From Cymodocea nodosa (lineage: Eukaryota; Streptophyta; Magnoliopsida; Alismatales; Cymodoceaceae): 64,000 nt of DNA. Below are positions 1-11,652 of the stretch, in pieces. A program made the position numbers and the translations under genes. Position 1 is the first letter of the stretch, and each line of letters begins with the position of its first letter. The stretch lies in contig CM072342.1 of NCBI GenBank assembly GCA_036874045.1, positions 4,548,501 through 4,612,500 on the forward strand. Reading direction: 5' to 3'. Under the pieces are notes generated by a model. The model worked only from the letters and a program-made list of their open reading frames with translations, was not told the origin of the DNA and did not search any database.

Positions 1-1031
1 GCGGCCGACTGCGGCTGCCTCATAGTCACCGGCAACGTGCCCTTCAGCCTTCCCATCAACCGGACACTCGCCATCTCCCTTCCAAGCGCCTGCAACTCCA
101 GCTCCGTCCCCATCTTCCAGTGCAAAGGTACCAACCACGCCACCCACTCCGATCATGTGCTTCTTCCCGCATTGCAGATCTTTGCTTTGCTCTGATTGAT
201 TAGTCCCGCCTGCCGTGTCTGCTTCGGCTTCAGGTTCTGCCACTCCTCTGGCGCCAGGTCCCGTTGCCTTCGGCCCATCCCTCCCTCCCTTGTCCTCCGA
301 CGCCGGTGATTCTGATCAAGGTCCGACCATCCACCCGTCATCCATCGCTGCATATAATAATTAATTAAAGAGGGAAAATATTGTTCACTAAATCCATATT
401 TTTTTCAAAAATTTCATATTAAATCTAACATTTAATTATTTAAAAATAAACATATAAAATATTAAAAAAATGCGAGAGAAAAAAAGCTTTCAAATGTAGA
501 ATAATATGAGAGATGAAAAAAATACGAAAGAAAATGTAGAAAAGTTAGAAGAAATGAATTATTTACAGAAAATAAATACTTTACGTGTATTTTACCACAA
601 GGATTACTTGCTAGTGTTTTGAATTAAATTAAATGGTTATTCAAATGATATTGATCTTTCCTTGGCGGTATATCCTGGTTGCTGGAAATGCGATTAATAT
701 GATTTTTCTGCAAGAAATTATTCAGACGATGACAATGAATGGAATTGATGGGGTTGTTCTTGCAGCGCCTTCGGCTCCTGCGCTACCACCGTTCCGGGAA
801 GCACCCAATTCCTCCTCCTCCTCCTCCTCCTCCTCCTCCTCCTCCTCCACCCCCTCCTCCACCACCACCCCTACGCCGGTGACATCCGCCGACAGTCCGA
901 CGGCAGAAGCCCTGAAGCCACTTCTTTTCCCAAGCGCGGCACCGCCAGTTTTCCCATGTACCGCCGCCGTCTTCGCCCAATCCCTGCTGCTGCTGCTTCT
1001 CACGGCGACCGTCATACTGAATTTATTATAA
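1..1031 (+). CDS. GPI-anchored non-specific lipid-transfer protein (LTPG/xylogen-like), 3' part
   Basis: Partial gene: the 5' exon runs off the left edge. Visible coding exons are 1-127 and 766-1031, separated by a GT-AG intron (128-765) that ends in a typical TTCTTGCAG acceptor. The first exon gives CLIVTGNVPFSLPINRTLA followed by SACNSSSVPIFQCK, which is the end of the eight-cysteine lipid-transfer fold of plant LTPG proteins (known family pattern). The split codon is G+CG. Exon 2 encodes a Ser/Pro/Thr-rich linker with a run of serines from a TCC microsatellite, then a small-residue site and a hydrophobic C-terminus ending in LLLLLLTATVILNLL. That is the expected GPI-attachment signal, so the mature protein should sit on the outer face of the plasma membrane and bind lipids for cuticle or wall assembly. 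The stop is TAA at 1029-1031. The coding exons are GC-rich and the intron is AT-rich. Family assignment is firm; the exact orthologue is not known. Confidence 0.85.
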
Positions 1032-2330
1032 AACTCCTTGTCTTATGTTTGCCCTGTTCACACCGACACCAATATGATACGTCTACTACGACGTGATATA
1101 TATACGCATTTGTTTTCTTATTTTCGTCGTATAAAATGTGATAATATTTTTTGTTGTAATTGACTAAAAATAGTATATCAAATTTATTTTTGATATATTA
1201 TTTTATCTTTTAAATCGCGTAAATATATCTTATCACATTTTTCGATTACATTTTCTTTTTCTGTAAACAACAAACTACAGGAAGAACGAAATGCCATGTT
1301 TAGCTCCTGTCTCGATAAGATTCTGGAACGAAAGAATTGATGTTCTGATTTGATTAAAATCACGTGCAAACGGTCTTGACTTGGAGTAAAGTTGACCAGC
1401 TTTTCGGAAAATCTAAGATTACATAGAAATGTCAATTCTCGACTTGATTTTAGTAAAAAAAAAGTTGTATGCTGATGAAAATTATTCTTCAAATCTTATT
1501 ATATTAATATTAGATAATAGTGATCGAATTAATCATTTCACTGATGACATTAATCATTACATATAATATTTATTATTTAGTATATTTACGATATTATAAA
1601 ATTATAATCACACTGCATCGACATTGGTTGTATAATTACAATAATATTACAGTAGCTAAATGCTATTATAAATGGGTCATCATAAACGGTGGATTTTCGT
1701 TGAAGTGGATGCATGCGCAAATTCTATCTTTTGGGCCAATGTTTTTGTTTTAATTAGGGCATTTGTCAGTCATGAGATTCAAGTTTCATAACTGATGAGG
1801 TGATGGATGATGCCTGAGCACCTTGCTCCCACTTTCGGCTTCGCCAAGACTAGTGAGCTTGAGACAATATGAGAGATGAGAGGTAAGAAAAGAGTGACGA
1901 GAGGAGAAGAAAGTGTGGAGGGAAGAATTGAGTGTGAGTCTTGAAATAAATATGAATCGCACCAGGACATTTCCTTCTAAACTTTGCTGTCTCTGACTGA
2001 AACATGAAATTCCAAATAAATTTGTAATAAGGAAGCAGTCTAAACTACCGGCTTGCTGTTTCAGACAAATTCTGAGATGAAATAATCAGCAGACGGCTTT
2101 GTATTAATATTCGACTTCTGATTCACATCCGGCTTTCATTTAATTCCATGTTCTTTGGATTCTTCTTCCCAGATTCCGTCCTAACAAATTTCTATTCTTT
2201 TCACTCCCACTTGACTTCATTAGAGTATGGACCGGTTTCATGGACCCAAACCTCATTTGCGAATTCGTTTCCGTCTTCTTGCCGGCCAACTTCAGTTGCC
2301 TGGCATCTGAAATTCTTTTCACTCCATTTA
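1032..2330. other. Intergenic DNA and 3' flank of the SDE3-like gene
   Basis: No gene is supported here. The segment contains a fold-back element (listed separately) and AT-rich unique-looking sequence. Positions 2201-2330 lie just beyond the stop of the SDE3-like gene and can be read in an alternative frame with tryptophans in acidic context, which is treated as a finding. Confidence 0.5.
1125..1250. repeat. Short fold-back (MITE-like) element
   Basis: Inverted arms near 1125-1152 (containing AAAATGTGATAA) and 1222-1250 (containing TTATCACATTTT) flank a central palindromic AT core, TATATCAAATTT...TTTGATATATTA, at 1174-1206. Related AT cores occur at three other places in the window. No target duplication was identified, so the class is unknown. 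Confidence 0.45.
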
Positions 2331-5300
2331 TCACCATCGTAGGTTGGGATGCTGTTCAGGAATATAATCTTCCCAGTCACCACTAGAGGGTCCCAAGTTT
2401 TCCCCAGTGGTAATTGAAGATACTTCAGCATCGCTATGCACTTCTGGAGGAGGGAGTGGACAGCCCTGATAGGAACCGTTTTCTGCGCAGTACCTAAGAA
2501 GTTTATCCCAATTGCGATCCTGCACTATGCAATAAAGTTATTTTCAAACATAGATGGAAATATTGTTATAGGTTTACTCATAGACAGAACTTAGTCTCTT
2601 TGAAAAGAATAAAAACAAGCAAGACATATACGTCAACAAGCACATAAAAACAAAAATTGTGAAAACACAATGATGATACACAGAGAGCAACAAAATGGCT
2701 TATCAATTGCTATAATAAATCAAGGAAATTGAATCACACAAACTAAATAAAGTTTACAGGGCCAAAGAAATCATGGCAATCTACTACAGAATAAAACAAT
2801 AATGCTTATTTGAACCATCAAGTAGGTGATAATCAAGTCAAATCAACAATATTTAAGCTTAACTTGTTTATTTAAATGAGTTTAAATTTATGTTCAAGTT
2901 TGACTCATTCATAATGTGAGTAAATAAGATATTAAGATTATATGTTGTGCATGTAGGTTTAATCTCACATTATTTAATTTCTATCTGTCTCCTCTTTATA
3001 GTCTCTATATCTAAAGTCTTATGTTTATCAATGAGAACAATCTATTTTCACTCATTTCTTGTATTTTCACAAGGCATCAAAGTTTAAGTTTTGACAGTTC
3101 TAGAACATAGAGAAGCTTAGATAAGGAGACAAATCCCAAGTATTGTTGGCCACCCTCCTGCCCACTCCAAAAACCCTAGTCATTCTCTCCTTCCAGTCTT
3201 TTAGTTCCATCGCTACAGGGTCCCTTGGCCCTCTTCATAGCTGACAACCTTCTAGAATTGTAAGCCACCATAGATGGCCCCTCCAACACCATCACAAGTC
3301 GTCGTCTATGATAGAATTCTCATACCATGCCATCCTAGTACCTGCCACTATTGCTATGACACTAACAACCACATTTACCCTCTTCCCAAGGCCACTAGAG
3401 ACCCCAGATACCGTTTCCTCCCACATCTCTAGTCAATGCCACCATCATATGCACTAACAACACTGCCATTACCATCTCCAATGGTGTTGTTGGCACTACT
3501 AGCCCCTCTTGCTAACTCAATGATGAGTTCACTGAGGGAGTACAAAGAAGGGGGAGGGGGAGAGAGAGGAGGGAGGGTAGTGGCACACATGCAAAGCAAA
3601 GGAAGAAAGGGAGAAAAAATGGGAAGAAGGTGTGTGCACGTAAGAGAGTGAAAGAGAAAGGAGAGAGAAAAGAAAAAATAAAAAATTGCATAAAAAAGTG
3701 TTAAAAATGGTGGAAGTTAAAAAGAGAGAGAGAGAGAGAGAAAACAATTTCCAAAAAAAATTCCAAGGGGTACATCACATTTATTTACCTACTTCTGAGG
3801 ATAGACTACATTTATCTATTCGTTTTACTACCTCAAATTGTATCATGCAATGGTTAATTCACCATGTCTAAGGCATGGTTCTTCCTAGATTTATCTTAGA
3901 TTATTCCTATTATTGTTACTTCTATTCTAACAATCATTACTGCTTTTGGCTATTACTTTTGCTACAAGTGGTTTTACGTTTTTTTATATACCTGTTATTT
4001 TCAACTATATTTAAGTTTGTTACTTCTGTAAATCGTTGTTAAGTCAGTTGCAAGCTAAATGTTTTAATTTAAAGGGAAGTGGAGTAAATAATATATCAGG
4101 ATTATGTTGTGTATGTGAGTTTAGTTTCACAGTGCTTAACTTATATGTCTCTCCTTTATATAACTTCTATATCCAGAAGTCTTATATTTGTTAATAAGAG
4201 AAAACTATTCCCACCCATTTCTTGTGTTTTCACAGTGCTATCCCTTTTTATTGTACTCCTTCCTTTGTGTATTAGGACTTGGCATAACCATTGCAACAGG
4301 AATGGACAATTGGATTCCCATCGACAACCTAAGCCTTCATGTAAATTGCATATTCCATTAGGAGATTCTTCAATGATACTCATGACAAAAATGCAAACTT
4401 TAATTATAAAAATTCAATGGATATCATATAGATTATACATTTACACTTAACACCCTATAGTTATATACTATGAAAATTCAAAAATAATGGAAAAAGTTCA
4501 AACAAGCCTTAATCAAGTGAAATAAAAAATATTCATGCTTAGCTAGTTTGTTTAAATGAATCTAAAATTATATTCAAGCTCAATTCATTCATAATTGACT
4601 GAAGCACAAGTCAAACATGAGTTATTCAAAGAACACCAAGCAGAATTCTTAACTACCATAAGGGACCGTGTTTTTCTAAAGGAGAGGTTGTTAAACAACA
4701 AAATTTTCGTAATTTTGGCTTATCTACAGTTTCCAAGCTCAAATGTATTTCGATGCTCTTTCAACCTTTCTAGAAAACAAAAAATTTATCAAGATTTACA
4801 TTTAGTAAATGGGGTGGTGGTGTAAAATTAGGCCTGTAAATTAATATTCAAAATCTAAAATCCAATTTGAATTCAAATGTGCTTAGCATGAAATTATCCA
4901 AACCCAAAATCTGAAAGACCTTAATCAAAATTTGGAATTTATATTAAAAAATAATTGGATTGAATACCGTTAGATATAATAGATATATATGTAAGTGTTG
5001 TTATGTTGTATGGTGGGTAAATGGATATCTAAATACACACTATAAAACTCCCGTAACCCCAACTTTATGATACGGATGCCATTTTTCTGTCTCTTCCTAC
5101 AAATATGAATATACATGATACCCACCGATTAAAATCCAATTTGAATTTGTTTATTTATCGAATCAAATATTTGGTATTTAACATAGTTCATATTCATTAT
5201 CTTATTTATAATAAATATGATCCTTTTAAGCTAAGAAAGTGTTTCAACTTACAAAGAAAACCACCAAAATCATTGGATTTATTCAATGGTCAAGATTAGA

Positions 5301-8300
5301 TTATTGAAAAGCCCTTTCCTTCTTTCACCTACATCCCCCTATATCTCCTCCACCACCTATGTTTCCCTCCACCTATGTAGACAAGAAAAGGGATAATAGC
5401 AATCTGGAGAGAAAGGACAAATCAGCACAAGTCTTCTATCCTTTGAACCATTCATAATCTGGGCAGCAAGTGGACAGAATTGTTGACGGAAGCAGAGACA
5501 CATGAAATCTGAGATTGGCATTCTAGAATCAGAGAAGCCAGCATGGACATAATGATCTGGGCTGAACGAGAGGGATGGAAAAACAGGTCTCTTCGTCATA
5601 TGCACAAATGCTTACAGGAGAATCAATTGCATCTCTAAAATTAAAGTTGATGATAACCTATATAAGCGGGAAGGAAGCTGAGTCCATGACTGCTGAACAT
5701 TAGAAAAGACTTCAACAAAACTGAAGGATGAAGGCCCCAAAAGGGCACTATTTAACTTCCATGTCTTACTTAGGAGGATGAAATTATGTATCTGTAAAAT
5801 TCATGTCAGAGATCAAGGCTGCAGTTGTTGAAATGGAAAGAATACGTGAGGTCCAGATGTATTTCAGTATTGGGTGTGGAGTTTGTAGAGATGGTACAAG
5901 AGTTCCAAGAAAGAAACATTAGATGTGATACTGCTAACCACTCATTCGTTTTCCAGGTAACTGAAAAACATTGTGCCATGAATATTGCTGAATACCGACT
6001 TTCAACCCATCAACCTTATTAACACTTATATGAAGGCAGTCACCAAGGTTGATGAACAGGTTGCTTGTGTTAACACAAACTGATGCATTCTTCATGTGTG
6101 GTTTGGTTGTACAAAGAGGTTGGCTAACATGCAGGAATGTAGGAGACAAAGGAAACAAGATTAGGTGTGACTCCGCTAACTCAAACAAAGAATTTGGAAT
6201 AGTTCTCTGTTAGGACTCAATAGCTCAGCCATCAAGTTCTAACAAAGAGTTTCAAAAATGCTCTATTATCTACCAAAGTTAATGGCGGGAAGAACTAGGT
6301 AGCTTAGCTACAATGTTTATAAAAAAAATTTGAAAAAATAATGGCTGTCTATAGTAAGTACACCAAACTTGGAAGATATTTTCGGATAGGCCTACTTTGT
6401 AGAATATTTTGAAAAGTTCACCACATTTCTGGTCTCTTGCAGATCTCACGCTTGGAATCTTACTTTGTCTTTCTTTCTTTTTTGAGACTGCCTACAGCTT
6501 GTGTAGGCCTCTTATTTTTCTTGATTGTAATATATCTTTCTTGTTGCTGCTCCAAAAAGAATATGTACTTATAGAACGATCACCTAATCTTGACTCCTAT
6601 GTATTCAAACTAGCTTATTACCAATGCATCACATTTATCAATCTATCATGATAAATGCAATCCTTTAGTAAGCTACTGACACACTATTGTAACCTTACCA
6701 GATTTCAAGAATTTTAGCACCATTAATTTCTGTAGGAATGCAGAAACAAAGAGAGTGCAATAAAGCATAAAATCCATCATTTAAAGCTAAAAGAATTTTT
6801 TGACAGGTTAGGGATAAGACACATTGTTATTCATCAAAAAGAGCATCCACCCAGCATTAATCATGAAACGAGTGAATAGAGTAGAACAAAAAAATCTGCA
6901 AATAAAAGGGAAATGAAAAAAATAACAATGCTAGAGTGAGTGCAGCTAAAAACTTGCAAAGCACCTTTGTAATTATATGTGGGTTTCCAACAATGGCGAG
7001 CAAAATTTTAGCCCTCGTGATGGCAACATTAAACCTCTGAGGATTGCTAAGAAAGCCAAGGTTGTGCAATAGGTCAAACTCATTATGTTTGACTGTGGAC
7101 CGAACTGTTGATATGATTATGATGTTTCGTTCTTGCCCCTGAAACTGCTCAACACTTCCAACCTTCAAATCAGGCAAGTCCATAGTTTCAAGTGCTGTCT
7201 TGATCTTGAGCACCTGCTGTCTGTAAGGTGTTATTACTCCAATATCCAATTCAGTTAAGTCTGTACTTCTCTTAAATTTTGCAATGAGCTCAACTACCTT
7301 GCTCGCCTCAATTCTGTTGAACCATGATGGGTCATTACCCTCCCTCTCATCACAACCTTGAATACCAACAAAAAGAATAGGGAATGCCTTGTTAGGAATA
7401 TCTAGTAAATCATAAATAGCTGAATCATCTTCTTGCCTGCAAGCAACCAATTCACCATTGTAAAAAAGCCTTGAAGGGAGGTCTAAAATCGCAGGGTGAC
7501 AACGATAATTATCAAGCAACTTCATTACAAAATTTTCATCCCCATTTCCATATGGTTCACTTTCAAATAATCTTTCAAGATATGACTTTTGCAAACCAAA
7601 ATTTCCTGCAACTTTTGAGAAAACAACTGGACCCAATTGCATTGGATCTCCAGCAAGTACAACAGTAGTTTTCCTACAACAAAGGTTTGCTAAAGGAACC
7701 ATAGTCTCTGGTTCGGAGGCTTGGCCAGCCTCATCCAAGAATATATGTGTAAATGAGCCCCTAGTTACACCCATAGCATATATAAGAGAGGCACTGGTGT
7801 ATGTTGAAACAATAACTTTATAACGTAATAAAGCCATAGGTGGAGGACACCTGAAAATCATGTCATCAAAGAAACAGAAGTGAAGGAAATCTGGCTTCAC
7901 ATCCTCATATGGACGGCTTGGAGCATTCAGACGGAAGACTTTGTTCACTTGAATTATTTCATCCCAGCTAATAAGTTTTTCCAGCACATGATCTGCTGCA
8001 CTATTTGAGGAAGCACAAACAAGAATTCTTGCATTTCCTTGTGTATTGCATATCTGCAAAATGGCTTCTACTAATGTCATTGTTTTACCCGTGCCTGGAG
8101 GTCCATGAATAACATATGGAGCAAGACCACGGTAGCCTAGGATCTTCTCAATGGCAAATGATTGCTCCCTATTGAGGTTAGGATTGAATGGGGCAAATCG
8201 GACATTTTTTATTATTCTTTGATTATATGACGCAGATGGGAAGAGAATGTCAGGTCCTAAATTTTCCCCCTCATGAATAGCCTGGTACAATCTTCTCATG

Positions 8301-9534
8301 TTTGTCCTATTGTATGTAAATCTGATATTGTAAAGGTCATCATCATGATGCCTCATGTGAATTCCCTTCTCAAATTTAAGATAAATTTCATCAGCCTCAA
8401 CTCTATGGATGTAACCCTGGAAAATTAAGAGGTCATAAAAAACAAAGAAGCACTAAAATTTTCTTCGACCGGAAAAAGAAACAACATAATACCTGAAATG
8501 GATGGCAATCATCATCTTGCCCATTTGTAGCAAGTTTAGCAAATATATAGTCACCACAAATAAGTGAAGGACGTTTTTCCGCAAGGCCAGGTACCTCAAG
8601 AGTCAAGAAGTTGTTACCTCTCCTTCGCATGGTCACACATTCCATGTTGTACCCTCTCATCTCCTCCTGTGGAAATTTAGAGAAAATAACGAGGCTGTGA
8701 TAGAAAGTTTACCAGCTAAAGTGCCTAATGGTTTACCTCAAGATGAACTTCTTCCATGACAAGTAGAGTGCTGAAGAATTTTGCATAATTTCTTCTATTC
8801 AACCCATCCAAGAGGACCTCTGGAAGTTGTTGGTTCTCTATTAGTTCACGAAGTTCAACTGGTATGTTGAATTCAGGAAGCCGATTTCTGTACTGACAAG
8901 CATTTGTTCGTGCTGGACGTGTACCAGCCACATATCGATCAACGCAAAAGGTATTCCTCCTCCTATTTGGTCTGTTGTAGGGTATACTGGAAGCCAGTGA
9001 TTGGGAAACACGATCCTCGGCTAATAGAAAGGCCACCCTCTCAATCTTCTCGTCTCCCAGATCAAAATGCACAACCGAAGTATGCATACCGATCTCCTGC
9101 GGTTTACAAGACAGCCAAATAGTCAGAGCCTGACCTGGCTGAATCATCCTGTCCTCCAGTGAAGTGGTGCCCAGAAAGTTTCGAGCCGCTTCTTCATCTG
9201 TGTCATCATCCAGGGGAGGTTTCATGAGGGACAGAACGAAACTATCCTTGGGATTGGAGGCAAAGATCCTAACACTCCATAGCTCAACCGGGTCAGTGGA
9301 GATGTTCCTGAGAGTGAACGAATCAGCACAGGTGCGTCCAATCGAAGCAGACTGAGGCTTGCCACGGTCCAACGGGAATGGCGCGGAGATGGAAATGGAA
9401 CTATCATAGAGGTCATCGTATCCACCATGTACCGATTGATCATCCTCGAAATCGATGAAGCCAACTTCAGTAGTGTCATCGGCAATGACGGAGAACACTT
9501 CATCACGATCATCATAAACTTCACCCCTGCCCAT
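2331..9534 (-). CDS. SDE3: SDE3-like RNA helicase (MOV10 family, UPF1-like superfamily 1)
   Basis: Coding exons on minus: 9534-8737, 8666-8493, 8416-6965 and 2519-2331 (870 codons). All junctions are GT-AG and phase 0. The ATG is followed by the family's acidic start ([19 protein letters not shown]). Residues 429-436 are the Walker A motif GPPGTGKT, about 552-555 is DEAG (Walker B), then [22 protein letters not shown] and SVEQFQGQE, so the SF1 helicase core is complete. The last exon begins [19 protein letters not shown], the conserved post-helicase segment. In Arabidopsis SDE3 supports RNA silencing and secondary siRNA amplification and binds AGO1/AGO2 through GW/WG motifs in its C-terminal tail (established). 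Arabidopsis SDE3 is about 1000 residues. Here the tail stops soon after SSGDWEDY, and a +1-frame extension with more tryptophans follows, suggesting an indel. The last intron is 4445 bp and carries repeat debris. Confidence 0.93.
2520..6964 (-). other. Last intron of SDE3-like gene, 4.4 kb, repeat-filled
   Basis: The donor AAAG|GTGCTT (at 6965/6964) and acceptor GTGCAG|GATCGC (at 2520/2519) join TK to DRNW in phase. The intron contains a TRIM-like LTR pair (2917-4234), an AG microsatellite at about 3724-3743, and a diverged 85-bp direct repeat (2832-2914 and 4511-4597). I see no intact gene inside it. Scattered short open frames have no recognisable domains. Confidence 0.75.
2917..4234 (+). 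mobile_element. TRIM-like non-autonomous LTR retroelement relic
   Basis: Two diverged direct repeats of about 155 bp (2917-3071 and 4080-4234) both start TG, end TTTTCACA, and share a CTCTCCTTTATA-type core with a later CCATTTCTTGT-like segment. The left copy is followed by a sequence resembling a methionine-tRNA primer site (GGCATCAAAG). The right copy is preceded by a purine tract AAAGGGAAG. The internal 1 kb has no coding domain. Short LTRs and no ORF fit TRIM elements. No matching target duplication was seen, so this is an old copy. Confidence 0.55.
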
Positions 9535-10260
9535 CGACGATCAAGATATCGAACACAAGCAAGCGACGGACCCTGTGTAGCGCAAAAAATACCCACGCGT
9601 AAGAAGGCAAATGAGAAGCAAGCAACCGTGCTTGCTACAGAGAAAGCCGCATTTGCTTCTTTTGTTTGCAGAAGTATAGTACGGATGATAACGAAACATG
9701 ATATTGACAACAGAAATGAGTTGGGGACGGAGATGCGATAAGGCATGGAAAAGTTAACGATCATCGACAACATAGAAGGAGAGCAACGAGAAGCCGACGC
9801 GAAAAAACCCCAATGCGACCGGAAGAGGGATTACATACATGGAACAGGAGGAAGAAAAGAAAGGGCGGAAAAGAAAGACGAAAAAGGGATCGTGACATTC
9901 TAGAGAGAAAAAAGGAACGCGAAGGTGATAGGAAGATGCATTGCACAGTGAATCGTTTCGTCCTTGCATCGAAATGCGTACCTCGTAACGTAATTAAGGA
10001 GTGTACCACTGATGGCGAGGAGTAGCGGCTTCCGAACGAGGCTCGGAGAGGGAGAATTCCCCGGCAGTGCCGTCCGGCTGGCCGGTGGAGGCAGAGACGC
10101 GACGGCCAAGGACGGAAGCCGGAACGGAGGTAGAGGAGGAGGACCGACCGAGTGGTTTCACCACACTTTCCAGGTATGCAGGGCAGGGTACCGACAGACC
10201 CTTGAGAAGGACATCTCTTTCCGTACCTGCTAAAGATTCATGTAACATGATATAAATACC
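9535..10260 (-). promoter_or_regulatory. SDE3-like 5' UTR with probable UTR intron and TATA box
   Basis: On minus, TATTTATA (plus 10251-10258) lies about 720 bp upstream of the ATG. A GC-rich leader follows. A likely donor GAG|GTACGC (exon end 9982) and acceptor CTACACAG|GGTCC (exon start 9572) would remove a 409-bp leader intron 9573-9981, leaving a short exon that carries the ATG at 9534. This is inferred from sequence signals only; transcript data are absent. Open frames in this stretch look like GC-rich leader shadows. Confidence 0.5.
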
Positions 10261-10649
10261 TTTTCCTTCCTGTCAAGATTCACACGTGATTAGTTCTCCT
10301 TGAGATCCAAGATGCCACATCAAGATTATCTCACTCATCTCTCTAACTACAAATCTCAAATAAGACCAGACGATTTGAGAGTTTTCATTTCTCCTTAAAA
10401 AGTAAAAATACCTTAGGAGAAAACCTAATTAAAGCCCCCATGGTCCTGTCGTTTAAGGTTTCTTTGTAATTGACTATCCACCACAGGCTTGGAGGAAAAG
10501 CTTAGGTTTGTTTGTGTTTAAGTTTAAACTTATTTAAGGATGCATTTCATAAATAAGTCAATTGTTCCTTTCATTATGTAGAGCATTTGAAGTATTTTCT
10601 GTCTAACAAATACAAGTGTAAACACATTCCAAGGGATTATAAATCAATT
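10261..10649. other. Spacer between the SDE3-like promoter and the Copia relic
   Basis: No gene is seen. The Copia coding similarity only becomes readable near 10650, so the element's 5' LTR, primer site and most of gag are missing or too diverged to recognise here. Confidence 0.4.
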
Positions 10650-11652
10650 ATCTTCAATAGGCATCACTTTTAATGATGGGGTGAGGGCATCACTACGTCT
10701 AGGTTCTTTGCCTTATTCATGGGAGAGCTTGAAAGTTACTCTATGTAATTCTACTTCTAATGAAAATGTCACTTGGGATTATGTTAAAACTAAAGTGATG
10801 AATAAAGAATCTAGGAGAATTGCAAATGGTTCCTCCTTACATTTAGATATATTGATTATAGAGTCACAAGGGAGAAGCAAAAGCAAAAGTTCTAAAGACT
10901 TAGAAAATGGCAGAAGTAAATCCAAAAGCAAGTATGCAGATGTTGAGTGCTATTATTGCCATGAAAAGGGTTACATTTGAAGAATTACTTATAGTCACAG
11001 ATGAAGCCATTAGTCTTCTTGGTGGAGATGAGATAACTTGGGTGTCTGGTAATGGAGCCACTATTCATGCTACATCCCAAAGGGACCTCTTCACATCTTA
11101 TGTTGCAAGAGATTTTGAGATGATGAAGATGGGCAACAATGACAGAGCCAAGATTGTTGGAAAAGGGGACATGCATTTGACAATCATAGCTTACACAAAG
11201 TTGGTCTTTAGATCTGTTAGACATGTTGAGTCTTTGAGACTCAACATCATTTCAATTGGAGGTCTTGATGAGGAAGGCTACACTAGCAACTTTGGAGATG
11301 ACAAGTTCAAGCTCACCAAAGGAAATATGATTGTAGCCAAAGGTGAAAAAGTATATCGTCTTTATTATATTCATGCTAAACTTTCTAGTGCTATTGTAAA
11401 TGCTTTAGAAAGTGAAGATCAAACTGTGCTATAGTATAAGAGACTTGGCTACATAAGTGAGAAGGGGATGTCAACACTCTTGAAAGGAAAACTTCTGTCA
11501 AAGTTGAAGGATGTGCATTTGGAACATTATGTAGACTATTTGGCAGGGATACAACATAGAGTTGCCTTCAAGAGTCAAACCTCTTCAAAGAAATCAGAAT
11601 TGTTAGAGTTAATTTATTCTGATGTGTGTGGGCTAATGAAGGTGATGACACA
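10650..11652 (+). pseudogene. Ty1/Copia gag-protease-integrase start, left fragment
   Basis: Frames on plus show the Copia gag C-terminus (ASLRLGSLPYSWESLKVTL), an Arg/Ser/Lys-rich stretch, and a zinc knuckle CYYCHEKGYI. A protease region follows in which the usual DSGA site reads SGNGATIHAT. Next come the gag_pre-integrase segment and the beginning of integrase (LLELIYSDVCG). Stops and a frame change interrupt the reading, so it is non-functional. The frame breaks off at 11652, where the Athila element begins, and resumes at 25095 after the 5-bp duplication. The 5' LTR and N-terminal gag are missing. Confidence 0.8.

Noticed and set aside
722-1015. Minus open frame with a glutamate run
   Set aside because: Antisense shadow of the serine-coding TCC repeat in the lipid-transfer protein exon.
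2201-2431. Separate small gene on minus
   Set aside because: It overlaps the SDE3 last exon in another frame. It is better read as a possible frameshifted tail of SDE3.
9222-9773. 183-residue minus frame
   Set aside because: Out-of-frame shadow of the first SDE3 exon and its leader; no domain.
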